Below are positions 1-9,681 of a stretch of DNA of 12,555 nucleotides, one piece after another. The position numbers and the translations under genes were made by a program. Numbering within the stretch: position 1 is the stretch's first letter; each line of letters opens with the position of its first letter. The stretch is from Geosiphon pyriformis (lineage: Eukaryota > Glomeromycota > Glomeromycetes > Archaeosporales > Geosiphonaceae), in assembly GCA_016748015.1 (NCBI GenBank), contig JAAOMT010000098.1:389635-402189 (forward strand), written 5' to 3'. The notes under the pieces are model-generated. The model had not been told where the DNA came from, ran no database searches, and saw only the letters and a program-made list of their open reading frames with translations.

Positions 1-2
1 TG

Positions 3-137
3 ATTGATTACATTTTTGTGGGTGGTAATTTGTCTTCTGCTGTTGCTGGTCATCAAGTTGTCTCTGTTTCAGATTTCTTTGACACTAATCACAAGGCAGT
101 TGTGGTTTCAGTTGATTTGAGTGGGCTTCTGAATGTA
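3..137 (+). other. C-terminal end of AP-type endonuclease (copy A)
   Basis: The first 45 codons read IDYIFVGG at the start and DTNHKAV at 81-101. AP/EEP endonucleases usually end with a (S/T)DH triad, where Asp and His take part in catalysis. Here the Asp position is Asn (AAT, 87-89) while His (90-92) remains, consistent with a GAT-to-AAT change. Copy B shows the matching segment in the same order, which confirms the assignment. The rest of the domain is outside the window. Confidence 0.8.
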
Positions 138-974
138 TAATTGAATAGTTTGCACAAGCAGGCGAATAAAGATTGTTGGAAGTTTAATATCAAGAATGCT
201 GACTGTACTGGATGGGCTAAGTTTAAGAATCTCTCTTCGGCAAAACTCTTATCTTTGGGTGAGGTGTTCTCTGGTGCTGAAATGCATGGTAATGTGAATG
301 CTATGTGAGCAGTTTTGGTAAGGGCTGTGGTAGATTCTGCTAATGCGAGATTTTCGAGGCATTGGTTTAGTGAATTCAAATGTTCAAAAAACAAACATTC
401 TTCTAGGTTTTTTGGTCTGAAATTGTTGGTGGCCAAGATTGTCAAAAAATTTTCCTCGGATGACTTGTTGGGTACTAATCATCTTGTGAATAAATGGTCA
501 ACTCTAGATGATGTGAAGACTCGTGCTTTCAAGGACTTGGTTGGCTTGGGAATTAAATCTGATGTTGTTGTTAGGCATTTGTCATTGGTTCGCAGAAATT
601 ACAGGAGATCGAAGATATTTGAGTCGAGATTGGCTGAGGAAGCTTTGGTTAGGAAGGCAATTGAAAAGTGCATGGATAATTTCTGTTCGGATAAGGGTAG
701 TATGATCAGAAGTGTGTTGGAAAAGCCTTTTCACAAGGTGGTGTTGGATTACTTGATAGTTGATGATGATCTGGTTTTGTTGTCTGAAGAAATAAAGTCG
801 AGTGTAGATAAAATAATGGAAGGGTGGATAAGGAAATGCTTTGTGCAGTCAGAGCTTCTTGATTTTTGGGCTTGTCAGTATGCATCTTTGGACCATGTTT
901 GGGATGATGCCTTTTTGGATGTTATGAATGCAATCAGTATGGGCAAGTTACTTTCTGTTGTTGGTGGTTTGCCT

Positions 975-1740
975 GATGGCAAGACTGCTGGTTTGTCTGG
1001 TGTTCCTAATAAGTTGTAGAAACATGGTGGTGAAATGGTTTTGGGGTGCTTGTTGGTGCTGTTTAATAAGTGTTTGTCTGTTGATATGGTGCCTGTTTTG
1101 TGGAAGAGAGCTTGGATGTCAATGATTCCTAAGCCTTATGACTGGGATAGAATTTTTACAAACACTCGGCCCATTGCTTTGATTAAGACTGCCAGGAAAA
1201 TTCTTTCTAAGGTTCTGTCTGATCGTATTTCAATGGCTTGTAGCAAGTTCAATGTACTTCGAAATGACAATTTTTTAGTACTGAAGGATACGTCCACACA
1301 ATCTCCAGTGTTTGCTGTCAGTTTGGTAATTGAGGATGCTATTGAGAAGAATAGAAAGTTATGGTTGGTCTTGCAAGATATGTGGAAAGCTTACAATTCA
1401 GTTGGGTGGCATCATTTAAGGGCTAGTTTACGGCATGTCAAGATGTATGAAAGGTTTATAAGGTTTTTTGGTGATATTCATAAGAATAGAGTTAATAGGG
1501 TAATGACTGACTTTGGTTTGTCTAGTGGTTATAAGATGCATGATGGACTGGATCAGGATGAGGTCTTTTCGCCACTTCTATAAAAAATTTTTTACGATCC
1601 ACTTTTGTGTGAGGTTAAGAGGCATGAACAATTGTGTGAGTACTGAATTGATACTAAGTTTGTTTCAAAGTCTGGCAGAATTGAGAGCAGTGGTGGTTTG
1701 ACATCATATTTTTTGGCTGGTGTATTTGTTGATGATACGA
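975..1740 (+). other. Reverse transcriptase domain (copy A), partly broken
   Basis: LINE-type RT landmarks occur in order: DGKTAGLSG (975-1001), RPIAL (1167-1181), motif A DMWKAYNSV (1377-1403), motif B GLDQDEVFSPLL (1545-1580) and motif C FVDD (1725-1736). The catalytic Asp residues of motif A (1377-1379) and motif C (1731-1736) are still present. Damage includes Asn in place of the usual second Asp of motif A (1395-1397), Asp in place of the Gly of motif B (1557-1559), and stops at 1017, 1581 and 1644. Domain limits are approximate. Confidence 0.9.
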
Positions 1741-2144
1741 TCTGGGTTGGGAATTGTCAGACTTCTACTCAATATGCTTTGAACATTGCCAGTGAATTTT
1801 TTGTGATCAATGATATTTCTATCAACAGTAAAAAGACAGTAGCTATTCTTATCAATCAGGATGTTAAAATTGCTTCATTGAGCATTTGTGGTCAGCCAAT
1901 TTCTATTGCCAAAAAAGGGGAAGCACATCAGTATCTAAGTATTTTTCTGTCAACCGAAAGGCTCTTTAAGCCAAGTGTTGCCAAGACTTATGCAGACATG
2001 CATTTCTTTATCAATGTTGTGCTTAGGAAAGCTATTACAGACAAACAGTTCTCCTATCTGGTGTCAGCTGTTTTGCAGCCTATTGTTAGCTATCATATTC
2101 AGTTCAGTTTTGTCTCTTCTAATGTTTGTCACAAGTGAGATGTC

Positions 2145-2585
2145 TTGGTTAAAAAGGGTCTTAGGTCTAAGATTTGTCTCCCCCATAATTTTCTTGATGC
2201 TGCTTTGCATTATCCTTCATTGTATGGCCTGAAGCCTTTTGAGCAGGTGCAGTCAGAAAGGAAGATTGCTGCTCTGATAATGTTCTTTAATGCCTTTGGT
2301 ATTCTTGGGCATTTGTTTAGATATAGGTTTTTGGATCTGCAGGTTCTTGGTTGGGCTTTTTTGGATCCTTTGCAGTTTCCGGTCAGGTTGCATGTTAGTC
2401 CAGTGAACAATTTTTTGGCTGGGATGGTGAAGATTTTGTTGGGCAATGAGCTTTTTTTGGTGAACAACCTCCCCACTGCATTTCATAGTCCTGGTTATTT
2501 TCTGTTGTCCTCTATTCTTGGAAAGTCTCTGTATTTTAATTTGGTCAAATCTTTTAGATGCTTTGGTGTTACTTTTGGTGATTAG
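2145..2585 (+). other. Connection region between RT and RNase H (copy A)
   Basis: This stretch has no named motif that I know, but it is strongly conserved with copy B: YGLKPFEQVQ here at 2223-2252 matches YGLKTFEQIQ in copy B (- strand, just below 6306), and NNFLAG here matches NNFLID there. Conservation through such diverged copies implies constraint while the family was active. It probably forms the thumb and linker of the RT. Stops flank it at 2136 and 2583. Confidence 0.7.
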
Positions 2586-2819
2586 CTTTTTGATAAAAAA
2601 GATGTTTTGTTGGATTGAAAAACTTTTTGTCATTGGAAGAGACTGAATCTGCGTGGCCCTGTGCCTTATTGGTTCTTGGTTTCTTCTGAGTTTTTGAAAA
2701 ATTAGAGTTGTTCATTTTCTGGTTCTATTGGCTCTGCGGAAAAGCTTGGTTTGGATATTTTGGAGTTTGGAGAATTTTTTGCAGTAAAAGATGGATTGCA
2801 TAACATTTGGTCAGGCTTT

Positions 2820-3240
2820 TTTGAAGTTTTTACGAATGGGTTTTTGAGGAATGCAGGCTCTGCTGAGGTCACTTGTGGTGTTGCTGCATACTTTCCGGTC
2901 TTGAATAAAAGCATTGGTATCGCTGTTAGTGGCCTTTTGTCATCTACTATAGCCAAATTGCAGGCTGTCGCTTTGGCTTTGGAGTATGTTTCTTCTTCAA
3001 GTACTGTGGTGTTACGTCTTGACAGCCAGGCTGCTATTGATGCATGTGTGTCTGAAATGTCTTTGGTCACCCCTGATTTCCGTAATTAATGCTGGCTGGA
3101 GAGGCATCATATTTTCAATTTGGTCAGGAATAAGGATCTTAGTGTGAGTTGGGTTAAGATAAAAAGCCACTCTGGGATTCCCGGTAATGTGGAAGCTAAC
3201 TTGGCTGCTGGGGCTGCCTCTGGATCTCTCTTTTCCTTTT
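2820..3240 (+). other. RNase H domain (copy A), three of four catalytic acids lost
   Basis: RNase H degrades the RNA strand of the RNA/DNA hybrid using four acidic residues and a helper His. The domain is recognised by FTNGFLRNAG (2829-2858), IAKLQAVALALE (2949-2984), LRLDSQAAID (3015-3044) and IKSHSGIPGN (3159-3188). The first Asp is Asn (2835-2837), the Glu is Lys (2955-2957) and the last Asp is Asn (3198-3200). The Asp at 3021-3023 and the His at 3168-3170 remain. All three losses are explained by G-to-A changes. A stop at 3087 also splits the domain. Confidence 0.88.
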
Positions 3241-3566
3241 GTGCCAATGTGCATGAACATTTTTTGGTTGCTAAGGATGTCGCTGTTTCTGGTAATGCCT
3301 GTTATTTTGTCAAGAATATTTTTCGGTCTGTTTGTTGTGCTTGTTGGGAAGCTGGGCCTAGTTGTGACATGGTTCTGGAAGCAATAATTGGTTGCATAGA
3401 CTGGGTTGTCATGGCAAAGGTGTGGCATCCTGATTCTCATATGCTCACTGGGTTTACTAGCTGGGTATTCTCAACACTTCACACTTATATTATGAAGGCT
3501 GTGCACAGAAGATTGCTGGTGGCAGTAAGGAAAAGGTTGTATAATAAGCGCTACCCTAGTGTATTA

Positions 3567-3614
3567 TGTTTGTTTTGCAGTAGGATGGAGTTCTCTGATC
3601 ACACTTTTACTTGT
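3567..3614 (+). other. C-terminal CCHC zinc finger after RNase H (copy A)
   Basis: Cys codons at 3567-3569 and 3576-3578, His at 3600-3602 and Cys at 3612-3614 give the spacing C-x2-C-x7-H-x3-C. Many LINE proteins carry a Cys/His finger near the C-terminus that helps bind nucleic acid. The four ligands are intact here. In the matching part of copy B (within 4863-5093, - strand) His and the last Cys read as Tyr and the first Cys is also lost. Confidence 0.7.
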
Positions 3615-4106
3615 GTTCATAAATCTGGCGTTCATGGTGAGATTTTGGCTGAGGCTTCTGTCCGTTGGTCAGCTTTGGCTTGTGGTTTTCCTGCTTCTAC
3701 TGTGTTGTGAGTTTTGTCTCAATATTCCTTTGATGTTGGGTTGTACACTTTGGTTTGCAAAGGGTTTGTGCTGGGGAAGTGGTATAAAGAAGCTTGCAGT
3801 ATTTTTGAGGATAAGAAGATGGCAGCTATTCGGATTGTTGATTATGTTAGGTTTGTGGTTGAGTTACATCGTGCTAAAGTGTGGTTGGCTAGGGCCAGCC
3901 ACCAGATGGTGATGGAGAAGGCTGGTCTGGTTTGTGATAGTGGTGTTGTTTTTGGGCTCTCTTGTGATGTGTTTTCAGTTTTGTCTGATGGTGTTGTAAG
4001 ATTGCTTGGTGTGGCCAATTCTTTTGCTGTTAGCTTTGGTTATCAGAAGTCTTATTGTTTCTTTTCTGGTCTGGGTGGCAGTGTGCGGGTTATTATAGGT
4101 GTATAG

Positions 4107-4240
4107 TGTTGCCTTGTCTGGTCTGAGTGACTAGCCACATGTAGAAAGTGCGTGAGTCGCGTTTAGTTTGAGTCTCTTAGTTTGGTTCTATGTACTAGAT
4201 AGCAATTGGACTACACTCGTTAAATGTGTTAAATAAAAAT
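4107..4240 (+). other. 3' UTR and start of AT tail of copy A
   Basis: After the natural stop, about 100 nt aligns with copy B on the opposite strand: A 4106-4204 pairs with B about 4459-4361. I needed only one single-base gap, and most differences are transitions. The GC-containing sequence ends near 4237, where an A/T-only tail begins. In LINEs the 3' UTR is often what the RT recognises on its own RNA, which would explain conservation outside the coding region. Confidence 0.75.
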
Positions 4241-4345
4241 ATTAAAATTTTTGCAAATTTTTTTTAAAGATAAATATAAATTTAATAATATTTTAAAATT
4301 TTAAAAAAATAATTATTTTTAAAAATTTTTTTTTTATTATATTTA
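4240..4345. other. AT-only junction between the two tail-to-tail LINE copies
   Basis: About 100 bases of almost pure A/T with runs of A and T lie between the 3' ends of copies A and B. It probably consists of the two A-rich tails facing each other plus any host DNA left between them. I see no clear target-site duplication, and low complexity makes the exact ends of both elements uncertain. Confidence 0.7.
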
Positions 4346-4458
4346 ATAAATAAAGCCTATAAGTTATCTAATATTATATATTAAACTAAATAATCTAAAC
4401 TAAGTACAAATCATATACTTTTATATATGACCAGCTACTTGGCTTAATCAAAACAACA
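4345..4458 (-). other. 3' UTR and tail of copy B
   Basis: The reverse complement from 4458 down to about 4361 matches the 3' UTR of copy A base by base with one gap. Typical differences are CC to TT and GG to AA. It ends in an AT-rich tail near 4345. This pins down the 3' end and orientation of the element. Confidence 0.75.
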
Positions 4459-4862
4459 TTATAAATCTATTTTAACAGACATTATACTATCAATACCAAA
4501 AAAAACTACAAAGCTTATGAAAACTAAAACTGATATTATATATTTTCACAATTCTAAACAATCTAATAATATCATCAAAAAACAAGGACAACAGACTACA
4601 AATCTTAGAAAACACCAAATTATCTTGCATAATTAGGCTTTTTTTTCATAATTACTTTATATTTAGCTCTTATTATCTATAAAATTAACAACTTTTCTAT
4701 TGGCAATCTTAGTACAACCAAAAATAAACACAGTTTTCATGTATTATTTCTTAAATACAAGATTTTTATACAAAAGAGTATATACAGCATTATTAAAAAT
4801 GCATAAAAAAAAATCTGTAAAACATAAAACAATAGCAAGTTCAAATTTAACATAATACTTTA

Positions 4863-5093
4863 TTAAACCAAGTGCAATTCAAGCAAGTTTTTATGAATAG
4901 TAGAGTCTATTGCATATACAAAAAAGTAATTGGAAAATTCCACTTCTTCACAATAAAAATCCAACACACTAAGATATTTTCTATTATATAAATATTTATA
5001 AACAATAACTAATAAGTAATAATACAAAGCTTTTATAAAATATGAGTGTAAACCAGTAATAAATAAACTTACAAAACCAGCTATTATATACAA
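4863..5093 (-). pseudogene. C-terminal domain fragment of copy B (after RNase H)
   Basis: An open stretch of 76 codons matches copy A around 3446-3660. For example, YLYNRKYLSVL here corresponds to RLYNKRYPSVL in A, and the preceding block with FITGLHSYFIKALY matches VFSTLHTYIMKAVH. It covers the C-terminal finger region, but the zinc ligands are mostly replaced by other residues. The segment just upstream, near 5100, contains the counterpart of WHPDSH of copy A as a degenerate form with a stop in place of Trp. Confidence 0.8.
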
Positions 5094-5339
5094 GTCAGAG
5101 TGCTAAACTAAAAAAATCTAAACTTAATTTACATTTTTAGTCATATCTATGTTAACAACATCAGATTCAGATCCAATCTTCTAGTAAACATAATAAACAG
5201 TCTTAAAAATCTTACAAATAAAATAACAAATATTTCCAGATATCACTATTTTACCAGCTCTAATATTTTTTTTTGATAAGAACAGAAAACATTAAATTTA
5301 AACATGAAGCTAAATTAACCAACTTATTAACATATTTAT

Positions 5340-5700
5340 TGTTCAATACATCCAAATATCCCTTAATCTTAGATCAGAAGATGTCAAGTCTCTTACTTTT
5401 AATAAAGTTTATAATACAATGTCTTTCTAACCAACAATAATTGTAAAAGTCCAGCAAAACCATATCCAATTTTGCAGCATAAGTATTTAAAACAGCTTGA
5501 CTGTCCAAATATATTATAATAGCATTGTAAACAGATATATACTCCAAAGCCAATGTAATTGCTTACAACTCTGTCATTGTAGAAGATACTAAACCACTAA
5601 TTTTAACACTAATATCTATGTTCAAATTGAAAAAAAATACAGCCATACCACATTTTATTTTATATATATCTAGATTCCTTAAAGATTTATTTGTCTAAAT
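5340..5700 (-). other. RNase H domain of copy B, inactive
   Basis: TNKSLRN (- strand, near 5674-5694) corresponds to the T-D-G-S-L-R box of RNase H. The first Asp is Asn (codon at 5689-5691) and the following Gly is Lys. Further along the strand are SGLVSSTMTEL, which keeps the catalytic Glu, and YLDSQAVLN, which keeps the central Asp. The His and last Asp of the final motif read as Tyr and Asn. Several in-frame stops are present. Confidence 0.8.
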
Positions 5701-5907
5701 ATTAATAATATTTAAATTAATATCAGAGAAACAATGTTTTACTCTAAAAAAGCTACTAGTATCTAAGATGTTTGAAAACCAAGAGCTAACATTAGATAAC
5801 TAAACAGTAAGATAAAATACAAAATTAACCAAAAATTTATTTGTTAATCTAAACCAAACAGGAATTAGGCCCTTGAAATTAAGTTTTTTTCAATAGTAAA
5901 AGCTTTT

Positions 5908-6306
5908 TTAATCAAAAATAAAACTCATTTTATTATACAATTGTTCTATAAAGACAATACCAAATCTTTTAAGTAAGCAAAAAACATTATAAAACACCAA
6001 ATCTCCCAAAACAAAAAACATTAAAGTGCTATTAGAAAGATAGAATGCAGAAAAAAAATTGTTGTCAAAAAAAATATTATAATTCAAAAAAATTTTAATC
6101 ACATCAATCAAAAAATTGTTAACAAAACTGATTTTTAGCTTTAAAAAATAATATAAAAAGTAAATAGAAGACCAATTCAGAATCTGCAGATTCAAAAACT
6201 TATAATTAAATAAACAACTTAGAATTCTATTAGTATTTGAAAAATTTAATACAGAAGCTGCTTTATTTTCAGCTTGTATTTGTTCAAATGTTTTTAAGCC
6301 ATACAA
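5908..6306 (-). pseudogene. Connection region of copy B
   Basis: The longest surviving open stretch of copy B, 132 codons. It is clearly homologous to copy A 2223-2620. Shared segments include YGLK-FEQ-Q, the L-LQ-L-W block, FVNNFL / PVNNFL, and the end of the block where A has a stop (2583) and B keeps Gln. Many residues have drifted to Ile, Asn, Lys, Phe and Tyr, as expected when codons lose G and C. Confidence 0.85.
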
Positions 6307-6579
6307 TAATAGATAATAAAAAGCTTTATTAGAAAAAAAAATCTTTTAACAAGCCAGTTTTTATCTTCAAGCTCTTTTTAATTAGTATATCTTATTTATT
6401 ATATATGCTTTTAAAGACAAAACTAAACTGGGTTTTGTAACTAATAATAAGCTACAGTACAACCAAAACCAAATAAAAGAATTGCTTATCTAAGATAGTT
6501 TTTTTTAAGACCAGATTAACAAAAAACTTGATATCTAAATAAGTTTTTATCAAACTAGATTTAAACAAACTTTTAAAAA

Positions 6580-7640
6580 ACAAAAAGATATCAAGATACT
6601 TATAATATTCTCTTCTCTGTACAATAAATATTGGCAGACTACTTATTAATAGTAAGGTATTTTTTACTTTCTAATTGATAGAAATGACCATTATTTTTCT
6701 ATTGTTTATTAAAATATTATTTATTTTAAAGAATTTACTTGTAATATTCAAAATATATTGAATAGTAGCCTAATTACTGCTTATTCAAATTGTGTTATTG
6801 ACAAAAACACTAGCTGTTAGATAAAAAATCAACCCATTCTGGTTTTTTAATCTGCCAATCTTAACAACAAACTTAATGTTAATATAGTAATTATATAAAC
6901 TCTTATGCTTTTTAACCTTACATAAAAGAGAATTATAAAAAATTCTCCAAAGCAAAAAGGAGAAAACTTTACTCTGATCTAGATTATTATGTACTCAGTA
7001 TCTATTAGTAAGTCCATAATTTGTTATAATTTGATTGACTTTATTATTGTAAATATTTCTGAAAAATTTGAAAAATCTTTTATATATCTTAATCCAAACC
7101 AAACTGTCTTTTAAATAATACCATCTAACAGAATTATAGGTCTTTTATATGTTTACAAGACCAGCCAGAGCACTCAACTTTTTTTTAAAGCATCTTTAAA
7201 TATTGAGCCACTGCAAAGATAAAAGACTAAATAGTAATATTTTTCAACACAAAAAAATTATTATTGTAAAAAACATTAAATTTGCTATAAACCAAAAAAA
7301 TCCTGTTAAAAAGTATTTTGGAGAAAATTTTTCAAGCAGTTTCAATTAAAATAATCAGCTTAATGTTAATTAAAACATTTTTCTATTTATATGATTTAAG
7401 TATTATTAATACCCAAGTTTTCTTTTAAAATTAAGATATAAACTTATACTTTAAACAAAAGTTTAGAATATTTAAGAACATTAATAATACTGAATTATTA
7501 TAGTGTTTCCAGAGCTCATTTATAATACCAAATAAACTAGCAGCTTTTCTATTAGATAGATTTTTAATCATATATATTATATTATTATAACCAATAACAC
7601 TTATAATTTTAGAAAAAACAATATTATCAACATAAGCCAA
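6580..7640 (-). other. Reverse transcriptase domain of copy B, catalytic Asp residues changed to Asn
   Basis: On the - strand the order is NRKAASLFGIINELWKH (within 7500-7553), a motif A relic NI-stop-KTYNSV starting at 7153, FSFLLWRIFY (motif B end, about 6920-6950) and FVNNTI (6794-6805 for FVNN). The catalytic Asp of motif A is Asn (7151-7153) and both Asp residues of motif C are Asn (6794-6799). In copy A the same three positions are Asp. There is a frame change just before motif A and an Arg-to-stop next to it. B keeps Trp at two places where A has stops (1017, 1581). Confidence 0.85.
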
Positions 7641-8380
7641 TAGTATGTATTAACAATGTCATAAATTGAGAATATTGTTTAATACTGATTTTATTTTTGT
7701 TCAGCTCTTCATAATTATATTGACTTTATATTTAATTTTTCTAGGATTAAAAACCAATTTATCATTAATAACCAAATAATTCAGCATTACTTTTTAAAAA
7801 AAACATTCTAATACATTTCTAATTATGTGATCTTTAATTACAGCAAAACTTTCTATTCTTTTATTAATAGCAGCTTTAATATATGCCTCTTCTATCTTTA
7901 ATAATTCAGCAAGTTTTGAAATACAATATGCTTTCCTTATATCAAAGAGAACAGATCTAATAGAATTAAAATTAGCATTAAAATCTAACAATATTTGAAT
8001 ATTAAAAGCTTTGTTACCATCCAGAAAAGCCCAACCATTAAAAAAATGAATTCATTGTTAGCTCTTGTGCATAAAGATTTAACAAACTTGACACCAAAAT
8101 TTTCAATTTATAAAACCTAAAAAATTTCTTAATAAAAACTTTATTAAAGCCTTTAAACCATTTTTTTTAAACATTTTATTAACCAATAAACACACTATTT
8201 TCCAAACAATATTCCATATTATATTTAGATCTAAGAATTTTTTTGAAGCTATAAACTTATCAGAAAACAACATAGTATTAGCTGCTGTAATATTTTTAAA
8301 TTTGTTTTATTTTATTTTATTAGAATTCTTAAAATTAAATTTTCAATAATTTTTATTAGTTTGTTTACACAAAAAGTTCA
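7640..8380 (-). pseudogene. Linker between endonuclease and RT of copy B
   Basis: Colinear with copy A about 140-950. An open block at 7794-7991 (65 codons) contains SKLAELLKIEEA and IIRNVLECFF, matching the SRLAEE and MIRSVLEKPF region of A at about 620-735. Around 8200-8330 the frame shows SDKFIASKKFLDLN, followed by Trp at the position of the A stop at 306. The family has no assigned function for this stretch that I know of. Confidence 0.75.
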
Positions 8381-9070
8381 GATGCACATTCAGTAGGCTA
8401 CTTAAATCTATAAAAACAGAAATAGCTCAATAATTAGTATTAAAGTACTTCTTAATATCTATAATATTATAATTAACTACTGTATTAATTAAATTTAAAG
8501 AAACAAATACATAATTGTTTTTTTAACAACTCTAAAATTCTCTTATGTTAACATTTCTGCAACCAGGCTTTCTATCAATGAATTAACCAGTTCTAAAGCA
8601 AAGCATTTCTTGAAACTAACATACTTATAAAAACTATTTTTATTGAAATCTTTACATAAAATAATAAAAGAAGACTTATTTATAGTTTTTGTAATTAATG
8701 AGTTAATTTTATTAGCTTAAGCCAACTATGTTGTCAGTATAATATCAGTGTATAGTCCCAAAATTAAAACAGAAATTTTATTTTTAAAAAGCAACTTAAC
8801 AGATAAAAGCTGACCAACTATTTCAAAAACTTTGCATATATGCTTTTTCAAAACAATATTTATAATAATTGCAATACCAGAATTTAAGTAACCAGAATTC
8901 AGACTAGAAGTAAATACACAAATACTATTAAATTTGTTAACAATCTATAAACAGAATTTTTTTTTCAATTTTGTTTTAGTTATAATAGAATTAAATTGTT
9001 CATATTTCTGTATTAACAAATAATATTTTCTTGCTTAGCAAAGTTGTTTATATCCTTAATATTGTACATA
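8380..9070 (-). pseudogene. AP-type endonuclease domain of copy B, degenerate
   Basis: Near 9066 the strand reads YNIKDINNFAKQENI, the start of an EEP-type endonuclease with the expected Asn. It continues through FTSSLNSGYLNSG and LLFKNKISVLILGLYTD. The usual GDFN box is KDFN (8642-8653). The domain ends with NYVFV (near 8517) and NTNY-stop-A (8424-8440), where the usual (S/T)DH reads TNY. The endonuclease would nick the target DNA to prime reverse transcription. The catalytic Asp and His of the last box are both lost, and at least one frame change separates the KDFN box from the end. Confidence 0.8.
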
Positions 9071-9353
9071 ACTATTTTCCAAATTAAACTGGTCATCTAA
9101 AAAAGCAGACATCTGAATTGAAACTAATTTTGTCTACCTTAACTATTAGACTTATAACTATAGTTAACAAATCAATCATATTTTTTTCCAACTTTAAAAC
9201 AATTGACAAATTAAAAATCACTGCTTTTGCAACAGTTTTACTATTAGTGACCATATTTAAACTCTAATTTATCATTATATTTGTTTCTTGATTTTGTGAT
9301 AAAAGATTTATCAATGACTAAAATCCAGAACTATGCTAAAAAACTATTGGCTT

Positions 9354-9452
9354 AAATATATCTAATTTCTTAGTTAGCTTACCAACTTGCTCTATGAGAC
9401 TGGTAAAACTGTGTTCAAAAATGACAAACCTATCATTTAATTTTTCAAATAC
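9354..9452 (-). pseudogene. Conserved coiled-coil-like linker upstream of endonuclease (copy B)
   Basis: Thirty-three open codons with evenly spaced hydrophobic residues (FEKLNDRF, FTSLIEQVGKLTKKLDIF) suggest a short amphipathic or coiled-coil helix between the zinc-knuckle part and the endonuclease. I recognise this pattern in relatives of the family from memory only. Coiled coils in LINE N-terminal proteins usually serve self-association. Confidence 0.55.
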
Positions 9453-9681
9453 AAGCAGAAAAAACTTTATTTTCAAGAAGAAACCAGAATTTACTAAACT
9501 GTTTCTTACAGAAAGAGAAAAAAAGACTTACTAACAATCTTAGTCCAAGAGATATTACCAAAAAAAACAAAATAAATAACAAATACCAAATGCTTAGTAT
9601 AAATGGTAATTAGTCTGTTTTATCCACTTATAACAAAATTTTATAAAATAGACCACTAAAAAAAACTTTCTTACTCATAAT

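Larger units (their letters stand above)
3..4106 (+). pseudogene. LINE polyprotein (endonuclease-RT-RNase H) of copy A, 11 in-frame stops
   Basis: A single reading frame of 1,368 codons runs from the window edge to a plausible natural TAG at 4104-4106. It is interrupted by stops at 138 (TAA), 306 (TGA), 1017 (TAG), 1581 (TAA), 1644 (TGA), 2136 (TGA), 2583 (TAG), 2616 (TGA), 2703 (TAG), 3087 (TAA) and 3708 (TGA). Homology continues in the same frame across every stop, so there is no frameshift. Copy B keeps Trp where A has stops at 306, 1017 and 1581, and Gln where A has the stop at 2583, so these are lesions and not a variant genetic code. The intact protein would have copied its own RNA into the genome by target-primed reverse transcription. 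Beyond the stops, catalytic residues of endonuclease and RNase H are also lost, so the copy is inactive. The N-terminal part lies to the left of the window. Confidence 0.9.
1..4240 (+). mobile_element. LINE (non-LTR retrotransposon) copy A, 5' part outside window
   Basis: A relic of a non-LTR retrotransposon. Visible in order are the C-terminal end of an AP-like endonuclease, reverse transcriptase, a long connection region, RNase H, a CCHC finger, a C-terminal domain, a 3' UTR of about 130 nt and an AT-rich tail. No LTRs, integrase or protease are seen. Domain order fits RNase H-bearing LINEs of the broad I/Tad/R1 type; I did not assign a clade by phylogeny. The sense strand is rich in G and T and poor in C. 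The copy is much better preserved than copy B, which lies on the other strand and meets it tail to tail. From memory the protein resembles abundant LINE proteins of Glomeromycotina. Confidence 0.9.

Noticed and set aside
89-445. Minus-strand open frame of 118 codons
   Set aside because: It is antisense to the conserved LINE coding frame of copy A and has no protein-like pattern of its own. The same holds for minus-strand frames at 2210-2633, 2702-3070 and 3012-3440.
928-1125. Other plus-strand frames inside copy A (also 523-705, 1513-1701, 1975-2232, 3187-3387, 3559-3912)
   Set aside because: They overlap the conserved frame, are rich in Leu, Trp and Val as expected from shifted reading, and have no match in copy B.
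3-4106. Stop codons in copy A as a variant genetic code or programmed recoding
   Set aside because: All three stop codons occur, they replace Trp and Gln codons that copy B retains, and catalytic residues are lost as well. Decay explains everything.
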